Notes: generated by a model from the sequence alone, not told the origin. A stretch of 16,873 bases of DNA from an uncultured Oscillospiraceae bacterium (GCA_900756575.1 CAAEKQ010000134.1:1-16873), one strand, 5' to 3'. Positions 1 to 7,876 are shown, counted from the first letter of the stretch. Made by a program: numbers and translations.

Positions 1-297
1 AGCCGGGAACGGCAGACCGAAGCCCGGGCAACCCGTACTGCCCGGCAGCTGCAGCTCCGGCAGCGGCTGGCTGGGCTCTCCAACACTATTGCAGGAAAAC
101 TGCGTCTGGCGGAAATGCGGGAACAGGCAACGGCGGCACAGCTGCGCAGCACCTTTTCTGCCTACGGCCACGGCCTGCTGCTGCGCCCGGTGGCAGAGCG
201 GAACCTTCCCCCTGTGCCCGGCATGGACATTGACAAGCAGATCCTGCAGCAGCACCTCGCCACTTGGAACGCCATACAAACGGAGCTGGAGGGATAA
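1..297 (+). CDS. C-terminal end of an unknown coiled-coil protein (5' partial)
   Basis: The reading frame is open from the first base of the window to a TAA at 295-297, so this is the last 98 residues of a gene that begins to the left. The first half is rich in Arg, Gln, Leu and Ala with heptad-like spacing, which suggests a coiled coil. The end (around the motif PVPGMDIDKQ) is less charged. It has no catalytic motif and I do not recognise the family. The stop lies 4 nt before the next start at 302, and the last codons (GGAGCTGGAGGG) supply the next gene's ribosome binding site, so the two are very probably translationally coupled in one operon. The in-frame ATG at 115 has no convincing ribosome binding site and is probably internal. 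Confidence 0.7.
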   Translation, partial: SRERQTEARATRTARQLQLRQRLAGLSNTIAGKLRLAEMREQATAAQLRSTFSAYGHGLLLRPVAERNLPPVPGMDIDKQILQQHLATWNAIQTELEG

Positions 298-301
298 AGA
301 C

Positions 302-1516
302 ATGGGCATCTTTGGCAAGAGAAAGAACAAGGGACACTACAACATTCTCACGGGAGACTATGTGCCCTCCTTCCTTCCCAGCTTCGGGATGGGACTGCAC
401 ACCTTCGTGACCACCGACTACCGCATGAACAAGCCCGAGGAGATCCGCAGTTTCTACGAGAAGGCCGAGGAGAAGCTGAGCGAGATCATGGCAACCTGTG
501 ACCGGCATAGTGCGGGCAACGAGTGCGACTGCTATATCGACAGCGCCACGGAACACAACTGGGCCCTCCACCAGGCGGAGGTGGCCGAGCACGAGGCCCA
601 GATCGCCCGCATCCGGTCAGCCATCCAGATGCGCAAGGAGGATCTGGACAGGATCATCGGACCGCTGCAGGACAGGGCGGACAAGCTCCGGGGCGAGATC
701 CAGCCGCTGGAGTCGTTGCGCGCCCAGTTCCAGATCCATTTGGGCAGCCGCAGCCTTTCCATCGGCCTGCCCATCACCATCCTGGCCATGATCGTGGATG
801 CCATTGTGAATCTGAGCTACTTGCAGACGGTACTGCTCAGCAACAGCATCCTGCTGTTCATCACGGTGATGGGCATGTCGGTGGCGTCCGACCTCTCCAT
901 GTGGGCGCTGGGAACGTTCCTCTCCCAGAAACAGGAGAAATTTGTTTCCAAACCGTTGTTCTACGCCATTTGCGCCGGTTTGCTGTCCATGTTTTTGCTC
1001 TCGGTGGTCTCGTCAGTAATGATCCGCTTCGGATCCATGGATATCACCTTCGCTAGCATCGGCGGGGACGGGGAGCTGATCGCCAAAACGGCGCCCTACA
1101 CTCTGGCGGAGTACGGCATCACTTTGATCACGTCCTTCCTGACCACGGCGACAGGTCTGTTGAGTTTTGCCTTCTCCCTCGATTCCAAAGCGTATCTGGT
1201 GTCGGTGCGGGAGCGGAAAGAGCGGGAGCTGGAGCAGTGCACCGCCCGGCTGGAACCGCTGCTGAACGAGCGCGCCCAGCTGGAAGAGGCACAGGACCCG
1301 CGCCTGCGGGACGAGGGGATGCGGACTGCAGCGGAACACCAGATAGAGGCCCTTCGCCGGGGACTGAAACTCCATGTCCGCAAGCTGATGACGGTACAAA
1401 ACAAGGACGCCGACTTTACCCAACAGATGGGCCAGTCGGGCAGGCAGGTCATGACCGAAAGCCTGCCCGATGCACCCCGTTCTGCTTCCACCATCAGCCT
1501 AACCAGGGCTGGCTGA
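302..1516 (+). CDS. membrane protein with four predicted helices and flanking coiled coils, unknown function
   Basis: A 404-residue protein beginning MGIFGKRKNK. The ATG at 302 was chosen because GGAGGG lies 8 nt upstream and because the longer open frame back to 89 overlaps the previous gene in another frame. Residues about 85-140 form a charged heptad-like coiled coil. Hydrophobic segments lie at about 153-172, 177-207, 219-242 and 270-292. A second charged coiled coil covers about 298-365 and ends in a polar tail. The N-terminal region has a small Cys cluster (C66, C75, C77). The arrangement (soluble coil, four helices, soluble coil) would put both coils on the same side of the membrane, probably the cytoplasm. 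I recognise no family. A structural or anchoring part for the operon's ATPases is possible but is inference from context. Confidence 0.8.
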   Translation: MGIFGKRKNKGHYNILTGDYVPSFLPSFGMGLHTFVTTDYRMNKPEEIRSFYEKAEEKLSEIMATCDRHSAGNECDCYIDSATEHNWALHQAEVAEHEAQIARIRSAIQMRKEDLDRIIGPLQDRADKLRGEIQPLESLRAQFQIHLGSRSLSIGLPITILAMIVDAIVNLSYLQTVLLSNSILLFITVMGMSVASDLSMWALGTFLSQKQEKFVSKPLFYAICAGLLSMFLLSVVSSVMIRFGSMDITFASIGGDGELIAKTAPYTLAEYGITLITSFLTTATGLLSFAFSLDSKAYLVSVRERKERELEQCTARLEPLLNERAQLEEAQDPRLRDEGMRTAAEHQIEALRRGLKLHVRKLMTVQNKDADFTQQMGQSGRQVMTESLPDAPRSASTISLTRAG

Positions 1517-1533
1517 GAACAAGGAGGAATACC

Positions 1534-2763
1534 ATGAAACTGTTCCATTGGATACTCGCACTTATGGCAATGGCATTGCTCTGCACCGGCTGTAGCAGCA
1601 ACCAGCAGACCGAGTCGGTGAACATTGCGTTCCTGGTGGGCATTGTCGACAAAGAGCCCATGTTGAATGAAGGAATTGATGAACTGCAGCAGCTGCCCGC
1701 CATGCCGGGAAGCAGCTACGCTTTTATCTCCATCGAGGGAGTCCCCGTGAGCATCGGGACGCCGGGCGTCATTGCCGACCTGACCCAGCGGGGGTATACC
1801 AGCGAGATGATGAAGCGGGTGGAAGCGGGGATCCGGGTGGATCTCATGACCGAACTGCGGTCGTACCGGCCGGTGACCGAGGGCATTGATCTGGCTTCTG
1901 CCATCCAGCTGGGTGTCCGCCAGCTGCACGCCCAGGCCGATGGCCAGCGGAAGAACATTTTGACACTCTACTGTAGTGGAAAAAGTACCCGGGGTCTGAT
2001 TAACCAGATGGAAACACCCATCTGCCGGCTGGACGTGGAAGGCTCGGTGTCCGCCATTGCGGACAAGATGGGAGTGGACATGTCCGACGTGGACCAAGTC
2101 ATCTGGTACTGCTGCGGAGACTTCGCGGGGGAAGGCCAGACGCCCCTTTCCGGTGAGGAGAAGGACACCCTCAAGCAGTTCTATCGCTCCCTTTTCGTGG
2201 CTCTGGGCATGCAGGAGGACAACATTGTCTTTCGAGACGATCTGCCGGAAAGCGAGTGCTACCAGTTCGACGATACCCCGGTTCCCTGCGTGGAGGTAGC
2301 CGGGCAGGAATCCGGCCTGCAGGAGCTGGATGCCGTGGACTTTGCTCGGGAGGATGCCCTCCAGACGCCGGTAGTCCTTCCGGAGGAGACCGTCGAGTAT
2401 CAGCCGGACTCGGCGGAGTTTCTCCACCCCCAGGAAGTGCAGCAGGCCATGGAGCCGCTGGTCGCCTTTCTGCAGGAACATGCTGACGTGCAGGTCCTTC
2501 TCTATGGCGGCTGCGCGGGGGACAGCGACACGCCGTACAGCCTGCAGCTGGGAAGGGAACGTGCCGAAAGCATCCGACAATATCTGATTGACTCGGGCAT
2601 CGAGGAAGCAAGGCTCACCGCAGTTTCGGTCCCGGTGCAGCAGAACCCCTACCATGTGTACGGCCTGGGTACCGACTCGGAGGAGGCACGCGTCAACCGG
2701 CACACGGTGATTGTGGATGCGTCCACCGACTTTGCCCGTCAGATCCTGCAAAATGCCCAGTGA
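1534..2763 (+). CDS. lipoprotein with C-terminal OmpA-like peptidoglycan-binding domain
   Basis: A 409-residue protein starting at the ATG preceded by AAGGAGGA about 6 nt upstream. Residues 1-20 are a lipoprotein signal peptide: a short basic/hydrophobic start, then a lipobox-like LCTGC with C20 as the lipidated residue. Cys at -3 is less usual than Leu. Residues about 28-235 look like a von Willebrand A-like alpha/beta domain (hydrophobic strand IAFLVGIVD, later NILTLYCSGKS), but no complete MIDAS motif is clear. Residues about 290-396 match an OmpA C-terminal domain: strand VQVLLYGGCAGD, helix LGRERAESIRQYL, and a final ARVNRHTVIV resembling the family's NRRVEI. In a Gram-positive cell it would tether the outer membrane face to the cell wall. 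It sits 17 nt after the membrane protein and before the nuclease-like gene, in the same operon. Confidence 0.85.
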   Translation: MKLFHWILALMAMALLCTGCSSNQQTESVNIAFLVGIVDKEPMLNEGIDELQQLPAMPGSSYAFISIEGVPVSIGTPGVIADLTQRGYTSEMMKRVEAGIRVDLMTELRSYRPVTEGIDLASAIQLGVRQLHAQADGQRKNILTLYCSGKSTRGLINQMETPICRLDVEGSVSAIADKMGVDMSDVDQVIWYCCGDFAGEGQTPLSGEEKDTLKQFYRSLFVALGMQEDNIVFRDDLPESECYQFDDTPVPCVEVAGQESGLQELDAVDFAREDALQTPVVLPEETVEYQPDSAEFLHPQEVQQAMEPLVAFLQEHADVQVLLYGGCAGDSDTPYSLQLGRERAESIRQYLIDSGIEEARLTAVSVPVQQNPYHVYGLGTDSEEARVNRHTVIVDASTDFARQILQNAQ

Positions 2764-2783
2764 CAGAACAGGAGGGAGCAACC

Positions 2784-3506
2784 ATGTTTCATCCCGAAAA
2801 CAGCCATATTGACCCGGAAACTGGCAATGTTTCCTACCGCGGCCCCCTAGAACGGAACAAGGGCAGCCACGCCCATATGCCTGCCCGCACCGAGGCGTAC
2901 CTGCCGGGGGACGAAAAAGGCCATGTGAACGCCAGTTCCCTGGCCGGCGTCAATGACCGCACCAATGTGGTGGCGCAGAATCATGATGTCAACCGCTATT
3001 CCTTTGGCCAGGTTGAGCGGGGAGAGCGGGCGGCGCTGAAAAACGGGGCCTCCATCGAGAGCGAAAAGACCGCCATTGTCAACGGTCTGCCCGGGGACCG
3101 ACCGCAGAACTTCACCATTTCAGATACGGTGACCTATGCTGATGGACACACAGAGCAGATCCATCATTCTTTCGTCAACGCCTCCTACGCCGAACAGCAG
3201 GCATGGAATGACCTTGCCGCCTCGCTGCCGGATACCTTTGAAGCCCCCAATCCCGGGGATGGGCTGCGGGATTCCATGAGTGCCGGGGCGTATGCAGAGC
3301 TAATGGAAGAGACGGATGCCGAACTTCCCGGCCTGGCGGCAGAGTATGCCCCCGCTGATTTCAGCGGCCTGCCTGCAGGGGGAGAGGTGGATGGGGGGAA
3401 CTGGGTAGGCGCGGCGTCCGCCAACGCCGATGCTGGCCCGGACGCTGACGGGGAGACAGATGCGTCCGCCTCTCCCGATCCGGACGCTGACGGAGATTTT
3501 GTATGA
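2784..3506 (+). CDS. DNA/RNA non-specific endonuclease-like protein with acidic C-terminal tail
   Basis: A 240-residue protein. The ATG at 2784 has GGAGGG 7 nt upstream and is preferred to the GTG at 2760, which overlaps the previous stop. Residues about 38-88 resemble the core of the DNA/RNA non-specific endonuclease (ββα-metal) family: D43-EK-G46-H47 in place of the usual DRGH, then N58, N61, Q65 and N70 spaced as in the family's metal-binding helix, then E79. H47 would be the general base. Residues about 165-240 are low-complexity and acidic, ending in repeated Asp-Ala-Asp units. No signal peptide is seen. If active, a nuclease placed between an envelope lipoprotein and a VirD4-like ATPase could be a transported substrate or a DNA-processing part. 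Activity is unproven, and the domain could be a structural relic. Confidence 0.7.
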   Translation: MFHPENSHIDPETGNVSYRGPLERNKGSHAHMPARTEAYLPGDEKGHVNASSLAGVNDRTNVVAQNHDVNRYSFGQVERGERAALKNGASIESEKTAIVNGLPGDRPQNFTISDTVTYADGHTEQIHHSFVNASYAEQQAWNDLAASLPDTFEAPNPGDGLRDSMSAGAYAELMEETDAELPGLAAEYAPADFSGLPAGGEVDGGNWVGAASANADAGPDADGETDASASPDPDADGDFV

Positions 3507-3519
3507 GGAGGGAAACGAG

Positions 3520-4866
3520 ATGGGGTATGGGATTCCGGCCTCCATGAAGGGGGCGGTGGTTTCCGCCTGGCCCGGCGGCATTGGGGGCATCTCGGCGATG
3601 CTGGCCGACGGAACGCCGGTGAAAATCCCTGTGCTGCAGGGGGTGAATGTGTTGACATTTGGGGTGGTGGGCACCGGGAAAACCCGCTCCTACACCCTGC
3701 CCGCAGCGGAATGCCTGCTGCGGGCGAACCCCCGCATGCTGGGGGTGTTCTTTGAGATCAAGAGGTCCTTTATCGACCATTTTCTGCAACCCGGCGACAA
3801 AGTGATTACCCAGGACCCGGGGGCTGTCCGGCCGGAGAACCTGTTTCGCCCCAACCTGATCCGGGAGATCCGCCAGGCGGCGGACCGGGAGGCGGAGATG
3901 CGCCAGCTGGCTGACTTTTTGTTCGGGGACCTGCTGCAGGACACCATGGCTCTGGCGTGGATACAGTCGGCGCGGGATGCGTTCATCGGGATTCTGCGGG
4001 TGATTGTGGACCTCTATCCGGATCAGGACACCAGCAACTGGGAACTGGTCAATGCACTGCGCCAGATGTCCATGGAGGAGATTCTGGGCTATCTTGCCAG
4101 ACATCCCCGCAATGTCTCTGTGCTGAAAAAGGACTTCAACTATGATCCCGCCTGCCCGACACACTACAGACCCCACCGCCGGGCTGCCGACATTCTGTTC
4201 TTTTTCAATCAGGTACTGGAAAAGTTCAGCGGTGCGTTTGAGTCCCGGGGCCGGGACACCATCAGCGATTATCTGGCTGGGAAATACGGCCGCAACCTGT
4301 TTTTCCTGTATGATCTGGCCTCGGCGGAAATCAGCCGCCCCTTCATGCTCTACTACCTGAAAAAGCTGAAGGATTTCAAAATGTCCAACCATAAGGACCA
4401 AACCCCGCCCCTGCTCCTTGTGCTGGATGAGATCGACAAGATGTGCGATGGCGGCAAAACGGCGGATTTCGGCCTGTTTCAGGCGGCGAACCTGGGGAGA
4501 GAGTATGGCCTGCAGATCCTGCTGACCAGTCAGAGCGTGGAAAATCTGTATGGACTCAACCCCGATTTCAATCCCCACGGTACCATGGGCGGGTTGGCCG
4601 GATTTCCCATGGTGCTGTCCTTCCGGCCCGGAGACCCCACCACCATCAGCACCCTGCAGACGCTGTTCGGCTCCGACTACAGGGAACATCTGGTCCTGCC
4701 GCCCTCCCGCTATGGCTCCGCCGAGAGAAAGCTCGAGCGGGAACCCCTGGTGACCGACCGGGCGTTCGCCGAGCTGGATACCGGCGACTGCTATGTGAAG
4801 ATCGGTGCCTGTCCGCCTCAGAAGGTACACATCCTGTATCCCGTACAAGGAGGAGATGCACCATGA
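3520..4866 (+). CDS. VirD4/TraG-like P-loop ATPase (coupling-protein-like)
   Basis: A 448-residue protein starting at the ATG with GGAGGG 7 nt upstream, 13 nt after the previous stop. Walker A is G48-VV-G51-T-G-K54-T55, followed by the strand MLGVFFEIK typical of VirD4/TraG/TraD and HerA-FtsK ATPases. Walker B is LLLVLDEID with D303-E304. A third motif, ILLTSQS at 333-339, matches the conserved coupling-protein segment after Walker B. No N-terminal membrane helices are present, so it would be a soluble or peripherally held motor. Length fits short coupling proteins without a transmembrane region. Such ATPases bring DNA or protein substrates to a secretion channel. Its substrate here is unknown. 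The stop overlaps the next start as ATGA, implying coupled expression with the ATPase-like partner. Confidence 0.85.
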   Translation: MGYGIPASMKGAVVSAWPGGIGGISAMLADGTPVKIPVLQGVNVLTFGVVGTGKTRSYTLPAAECLLRANPRMLGVFFEIKRSFIDHFLQPGDKVITQDPGAVRPENLFRPNLIREIRQAADREAEMRQLADFLFGDLLQDTMALAWIQSARDAFIGILRVIVDLYPDQDTSNWELVNALRQMSMEEILGYLARHPRNVSVLKKDFNYDPACPTHYRPHRRAADILFFFNQVLEKFSGAFESRGRDTISDYLAGKYGRNLFFLYDLASAEISRPFMLYYLKKLKDFKMSNHKDQTPPLLLVLDEIDKMCDGGKTADFGLFQAANLGREYGLQILLTSQSVENLYGLNPDFNPHGTMGGLAGFPMVLSFRPGDPTTISTLQTLFGSDYREHLVLPPSRYGSAERKLEREPLVTDRAFAELDTGDCYVKIGACPPQKVHILYPVQGGDAP

Positions 4867-6011
4867 ATTATCTGCAGTATATCCACTCCTTTGACCAGGG
4901 AATCCCGGGAACTGCCGACCTTCACTTTCTGGTCAGCGGCGCGGACGGCCTGGTCCGGCAGGCGGTGGGGGAAAGCCTTCTCCGAACCTGCCGTGCCGGG
5001 GGCAAGACCCTGATCCTGGTGGACAATATCCAGGGCGAGGAAATGCCCACGGCATCCTTCGGATGGGGTCCGGTGACCGATATCCGCAGCGGCAAGGTCA
5101 GCCTGTGCCCCAACCTTCTGGACGTGTCCACCCTGACCGGGAGTCTGCGGCTGCGGGGGTTCCTCTCCGACCTAGGCATGGATGGCCTTTCCTCCATGAA
5201 GGTGGTGGCCTATATCCAGTTTGTGAAGGAGACGGAACGCCGTCTGGGCAACATGGCACCGCTCACGGTGGAGAAGCTGGAGGAGTACAGCGGAACCATG
5301 CTGGTGAGGTGGAAGCTGGAGCAGCTGGTGGAGCAGGGCAGGATTGACGAGGCCGACCGCGACTGCTTGCTGGGCAGATACGCGGAGGTCAGTGCCGCCG
5401 CTGCGGATTTTGAGATGGTGCTTCCCCTGGTGGGGCCGCTGCTGAAAGGAAACCCGCTGGCTGGGGAAACCGCCCTCCGCGTTCCCCTGGGTGCCTTCTC
5501 CTGTGACCCGTCGGTGCAGAAATTCTTGGGCAGGCTCACGCTGGACTATGTCCGGGGCAACGCTGCCCGCTGTTTCCTGCTACTGGTGGATGACGGCAAA
5601 AGTACCGGGCGGGAGGTGTTTCTGCACATTCTGAAAAATCTGCCCCCTGCCACAGCGGTCCATCTCTTTTCGGCGGACATCTTTTCCCTGGAAGAATCGG
5701 CGCTGAACGTGGTGATGGGCACCTTCCCCGTCCGCATCTATACCCGGCATGAGAATATGGCCTCCGCGGAAAAGATTCAGGCACGGTGCGGCCAGATGGA
5801 TGTGGTGTACAAAAGCAAAGCCGTCACGGTGGACAAGCGGCTACGGGCCAACTCTCCCTGGGATCTACTGCTGGGCAACAATCGCACCGAGACACAGACC
5901 CGGAACACGCCGGTGAAAGAGTATCGTTTCCGCAAGGAGAAGATTGCAGCCCTTGCCCCGGGAACAGGGATTGTGGATTACCGGGGAAGTCAGGTGCTGT
6001 TTTCCTTTTGA
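4863..6011 (+). CDS. ATPase-like partner protein lacking a recognisable Walker A motif
   Basis: A 382-residue protein whose ATG overlaps the preceding TGA (ATGA at 4863-4866), with AAGGAGGAG shortly upstream. The fold hints at a P-loop ATPase: an early strand LHFLVSGADG at the position where a Walker A would lie, a strand TLILVDN at 49-55, and a Walker B-like FLLLVDDG at 238-245. The GxxGxGKT motif is absent at residues 22-34, where SGADGLVRQ replaces it. The C-terminal part (from VVYKSKAVTV to GTGIVDYRG) resembles the final strands of TraD/FtsK-like proteins. The likeliest reading is a degenerate, nucleotide-hydrolysis-deficient partner of the upstream ATPase, perhaps forming a mixed ring. 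The homology is judged by eye only and the family is not recognised with certainty. Confidence 0.75.
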   Translation: MNYLQYIHSFDQGIPGTADLHFLVSGADGLVRQAVGESLLRTCRAGGKTLILVDNIQGEEMPTASFGWGPVTDIRSGKVSLCPNLLDVSTLTGSLRLRGFLSDLGMDGLSSMKVVAYIQFVKETERRLGNMAPLTVEKLEEYSGTMLVRWKLEQLVEQGRIDEADRDCLLGRYAEVSAAAADFEMVLPLVGPLLKGNPLAGETALRVPLGAFSCDPSVQKFLGRLTLDYVRGNAARCFLLLVDDGKSTGREVFLHILKNLPPATAVHLFSADIFSLEESALNVVMGTFPVRIYTRHENMASAEKIQARCGQMDVVYKSKAVTVDKRLRANSPWDLLLGNNRTETQTRNTPVKEYRFRKEKIAALAPGTGIVDYRGSQVLFSF

Positions 6012-6050
6012 CAGTCTCCGCTGTGCACCAAGAAGAAGGAGGAATCGGTC

Positions 6051-6911
6051 ATGACGAGAGTGACCTGTATGGGCAAGGTAGCCGCTGTGCTGGCCCTGGA
6101 TTTTGTGGTGATGGCTTTGGCTCTGGAGCAACCGGCCGTGGCCGGGGTCCTCACGGGGATCGTTGCGCTGTATGTCTGGCTGGGGGGATACATCGCCCTG
6201 TTCCAGGAAGGGGCGGTGGCCTGCGACAAACTGCCCGCCTTTGAAAAGGGCCGCCTGCAGGCGGCCAGGGCGACGCTGGCGGAGGATGTAAAGCATACCA
6301 GCGGGAGGGATATTTCCGGGCTGAAGCTCTATCTGATTCCCGGTGACAGGGATATGCAGGCAACTGCCTACGGTGCAAACTGCATCAGCGTGGCCCGGGG
6401 AACCTTCGAGAATGCCGACCCCATTACTCTGAACGCGGTTCTGGCCCATGAAATCTCCCATACCCTCCACTATGACCCGGAATTTTCCCGTGGGGTGTTT
6501 GCGTCTATTGTGCTGCTGATGGGCACCATCAGCATGATGTCCCTTGTCCTGGTGGGAATCCTGTTCCTTGTCTTTGCCGTGCTCAGCGGGTTCCGCTCCT
6601 GGCTGGGGGTCATGGCGTTCCAGGGAACTGCAAAACTGGTGACAGGATTTTTCAGCCTGCTGCAGCGCTGTGTGGTGGCCGTCTACCAGGCCGTTATGGG
6701 CCTGGTGAGCCGCCAGGCGGAATACCGCAGCGACCTGTATTCCTGTACCCTTGGATACGGGGTCCAGCTGGCTCATTTCCTGGCCGTTGCGGCTCCGGAG
6801 GAAGACCGCCCGCTGACCATCACCGAAGCCCTGTATCGCAGCCATCCCCCCGCCGAAAAGCGCATCGCGCGCCTGGAGCAGGCGCTGAGCCGGGAAACGC
6901 AATTGCAATGA
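6051..6911 (+). CDS. M48-family (HtpX-like) membrane zinc metallopeptidase
   Basis: A 286-residue protein starting at the ATG preceded by AAGGAGG 8 nt upstream. Two hydrophobic segments lie near the N-terminus (about 8-25 and 31-51). The zinc motif HEISH is at 133-137, and a strongly hydrophobic stretch at about 150-180 gives one or two more membrane helices. The third zinc ligand is probably E224 in AEYRSD, matching the family's ExxxD helix, and SHPP at 264-267 followed by a basic/acidic helix is typical of M48 peptidases. All catalytic residues look present. HtpX-type enzymes cut membrane or envelope proteins. Here, last but one in an operon of envelope and ATPase genes, it may process or quality-control a component of that machine. 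The substrate is unknown. Confidence 0.9.
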   Translation: MTRVTCMGKVAAVLALDFVVMALALEQPAVAGVLTGIVALYVWLGGYIALFQEGAVACDKLPAFEKGRLQAARATLAEDVKHTSGRDISGLKLYLIPGDRDMQATAYGANCISVARGTFENADPITLNAVLAHEISHTLHYDPEFSRGVFASIVLLMGTISMMSLVLVGILFLVFAVLSGFRSWLGVMAFQGTAKLVTGFFSLLQRCVVAVYQAVMGLVSRQAEYRSDLYSCTLGYGVQLAHFLAVAAPEEDRPLTITEALYRSHPPAEKRIARLEQALSRETQLQ

Positions 6912-6928
6912 AGAAAGAGGAATTGTTT

Positions 6929-7315
6929 ATGAATCCATCCACTGCCGCCCTTGCCTTTGACCATCTTTGTATCCCCTACCGGGAACATCCTTTTAAGGAT
7001 GGAACCCTGTATTTTTGCCGGCTGCCGAATCATGGAATTGTGGATCTGTTTGTGGGGGTAAGAGGAAACCTTTGCCTGTGGTGTTTTGTGGGAAGCGAGT
7101 CCCCGGCGTATGCTGGGACCCGCATGGAATTCCAAGGGCAGGGGCAGCCCTCCCTCACCGCAGGAATGGAAATCACGGAGGAAGGAGACCTCCGCCTTTA
7201 TATGGAGCAGCAGTGTGACGATGATACACAGATGGAGGAGAGCGTCCGCAGAATGCTTGCTGCCTTTTCCCGCATGCTCGCCTGCCTGCCTCCCACTGCA
7301 CCGGAGAAGAAATGA
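6929..7315 (+). CDS. small protein of unknown function, last gene of the operon
   Basis: A 128-residue protein if it starts at the ATG at 6929, which has AGAGGAA about 8 nt upstream. The in-frame ATG at 6908 overlaps the previous stop as ATGA and would add seven residues (MKKEELF), but its upstream sequence is a poor ribosome binding site. Coupled translation from 6908 remains possible. The sequence alternates short strands (GTLYFCRLP, IVDLFVGVRG, LCLWCFVGS, GDLRLYMEQ) and ends in a helix (VRRMLAAFSRML). This strand-rich, helix-ended order loosely recalls the YbjN/type III chaperone fold, which is a guess. No signal peptide, membrane helix or catalytic motif is seen. It may be a chaperone or accessory subunit of the operon's products. 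Confidence 0.75.
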   Translation: MNPSTAALAFDHLCIPYREHPFKDGTLYFCRLPNHGIVDLFVGVRGNLCLWCFVGSESPAYAGTRMEFQGQGQPSLTAGMEITEEGDLRLYMEQQCDDDTQMEESVRRMLAAFSRMLACLPPTAPEKK

Positions 7316-7876
7316 CAGAATGTGAAAAATCACAGCACAACGCTGTTCTACTTCCAGTCGGTTGCGGAATTTTTCCGGATGGGGTATGCTGAAAACAGAA
7401 CCAGGGCGGCTGCCGGACCCCATGGGGGCAAGGAAAAACCACCTGGAAAGGACACAGGACCATGGTGGACAAAAACAGGGTACCTGAACAACGAACTTTC
7501 CAAATATGGCTCGAATGTGGTGCTGATTTACGGGGATGGTTCCATCAAAAAGAATGGAATCTATGACGAGGGCATCGAGATTGCCCGTTAGCACCAGGCG
7601 GACCTGCTGCTGGCCGTGGGCGGCAGCTCGGCGTGCGACTATGCCAAAGCCGTTTCCGTTGCGGTCAACTGCAAAGAAGATCCTTGGGAGAAAGATTATC
7701 TGCGTTTTCAGGGGCCGGACTGCGAAAAGCGAGCTTGTAAACATGCGCGATTTTTGGGCGTGCAATACACTTCCTTATGCGGCCATATCATCCGTGTATG
7801 CCGGGCCGTACAACAATCAATTTGAGTAGGCGTTGTAACGCTGCGCCCAACAACATCATGGCGGACGGCATCCATT
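7316..7876. other. gene-poor junction between the operon and the mobilization module
   Basis: No intact gene is supported in these 561 bp. The first part holds a small palindrome just after the operon (TGTGA-AAAA-TCACA, 7321-7334; no T run, so not a clear terminator), a CCCCATGGGG palindrome near 7421, and untranslatable-looking sequence. The centre holds the alcohol dehydrogenase remnant described separately. The rest (7736-7876) contains only short inverted matches such as ATACAC/GTGTAT and nothing recognisable. Gene content and strand both change here, so the left end of the right-hand element may lie in this stretch, but I could not identify a GA junction or end repeat. Confidence 0.5.
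7481..7735 (+). pseudogene. remnant of an iron-containing alcohol dehydrogenase, internally deleted
   Basis: The frame reads YLNNELSKYGSNVVLIYGDG then SIKKNGIYDE, which matches the N-terminal NAD(P)-binding region of clostridial iron-containing (butanol-type) alcohol dehydrogenases (typically LxxELKKYGKNVLLVYGGGSIKKNGxYDE). It then jumps to GIEIAR, a TAG stop at 7589-7591, and in the same frame HQADLLLAVGGSSACDYAKA and DPWEKDYL. In intact relatives about 25-30 residues separate YDE from the helix containing GIEIAREHxAD, so an in-frame deletion has joined the two, and the Glu codon GAG has become TAG. The usual GGGS turn reads GGSS. The iron-binding C-terminal domain is missing altogether. It cannot make an active enzyme. 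Confidence 0.75.

Noticed and set aside
1096..2781. Long minus-strand open frame (561 codons)
   Set aside because: It lies opposite two well-supported plus-strand genes, has no family motif and no ribosome binding site. High GC third positions create such shadows.
3361..4848. Long minus-strand open frame (495 codons)
   Set aside because: It is antisense to the VirD4-like ATPase with clear Walker motifs, and its translation is rich in His, Gln and Pro with no recognisable domain.
5865..6908. Minus-strand open frame opposite the M48 peptidase
   Set aside because: The plus strand carries HEISH, the third zinc ligand and membrane helices. The antisense product has no motif.
7321..7334. Rho-independent terminator after the first operon
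   Set aside because: The 5-bp stem is AT-weak and no T run follows on the plus strand.
7322..7591. 89-codon open frame considered as a new small gene
   Set aside because: Its second half is the alcohol dehydrogenase remnant and its stop is a mutated Glu codon. The first half has no supported start.
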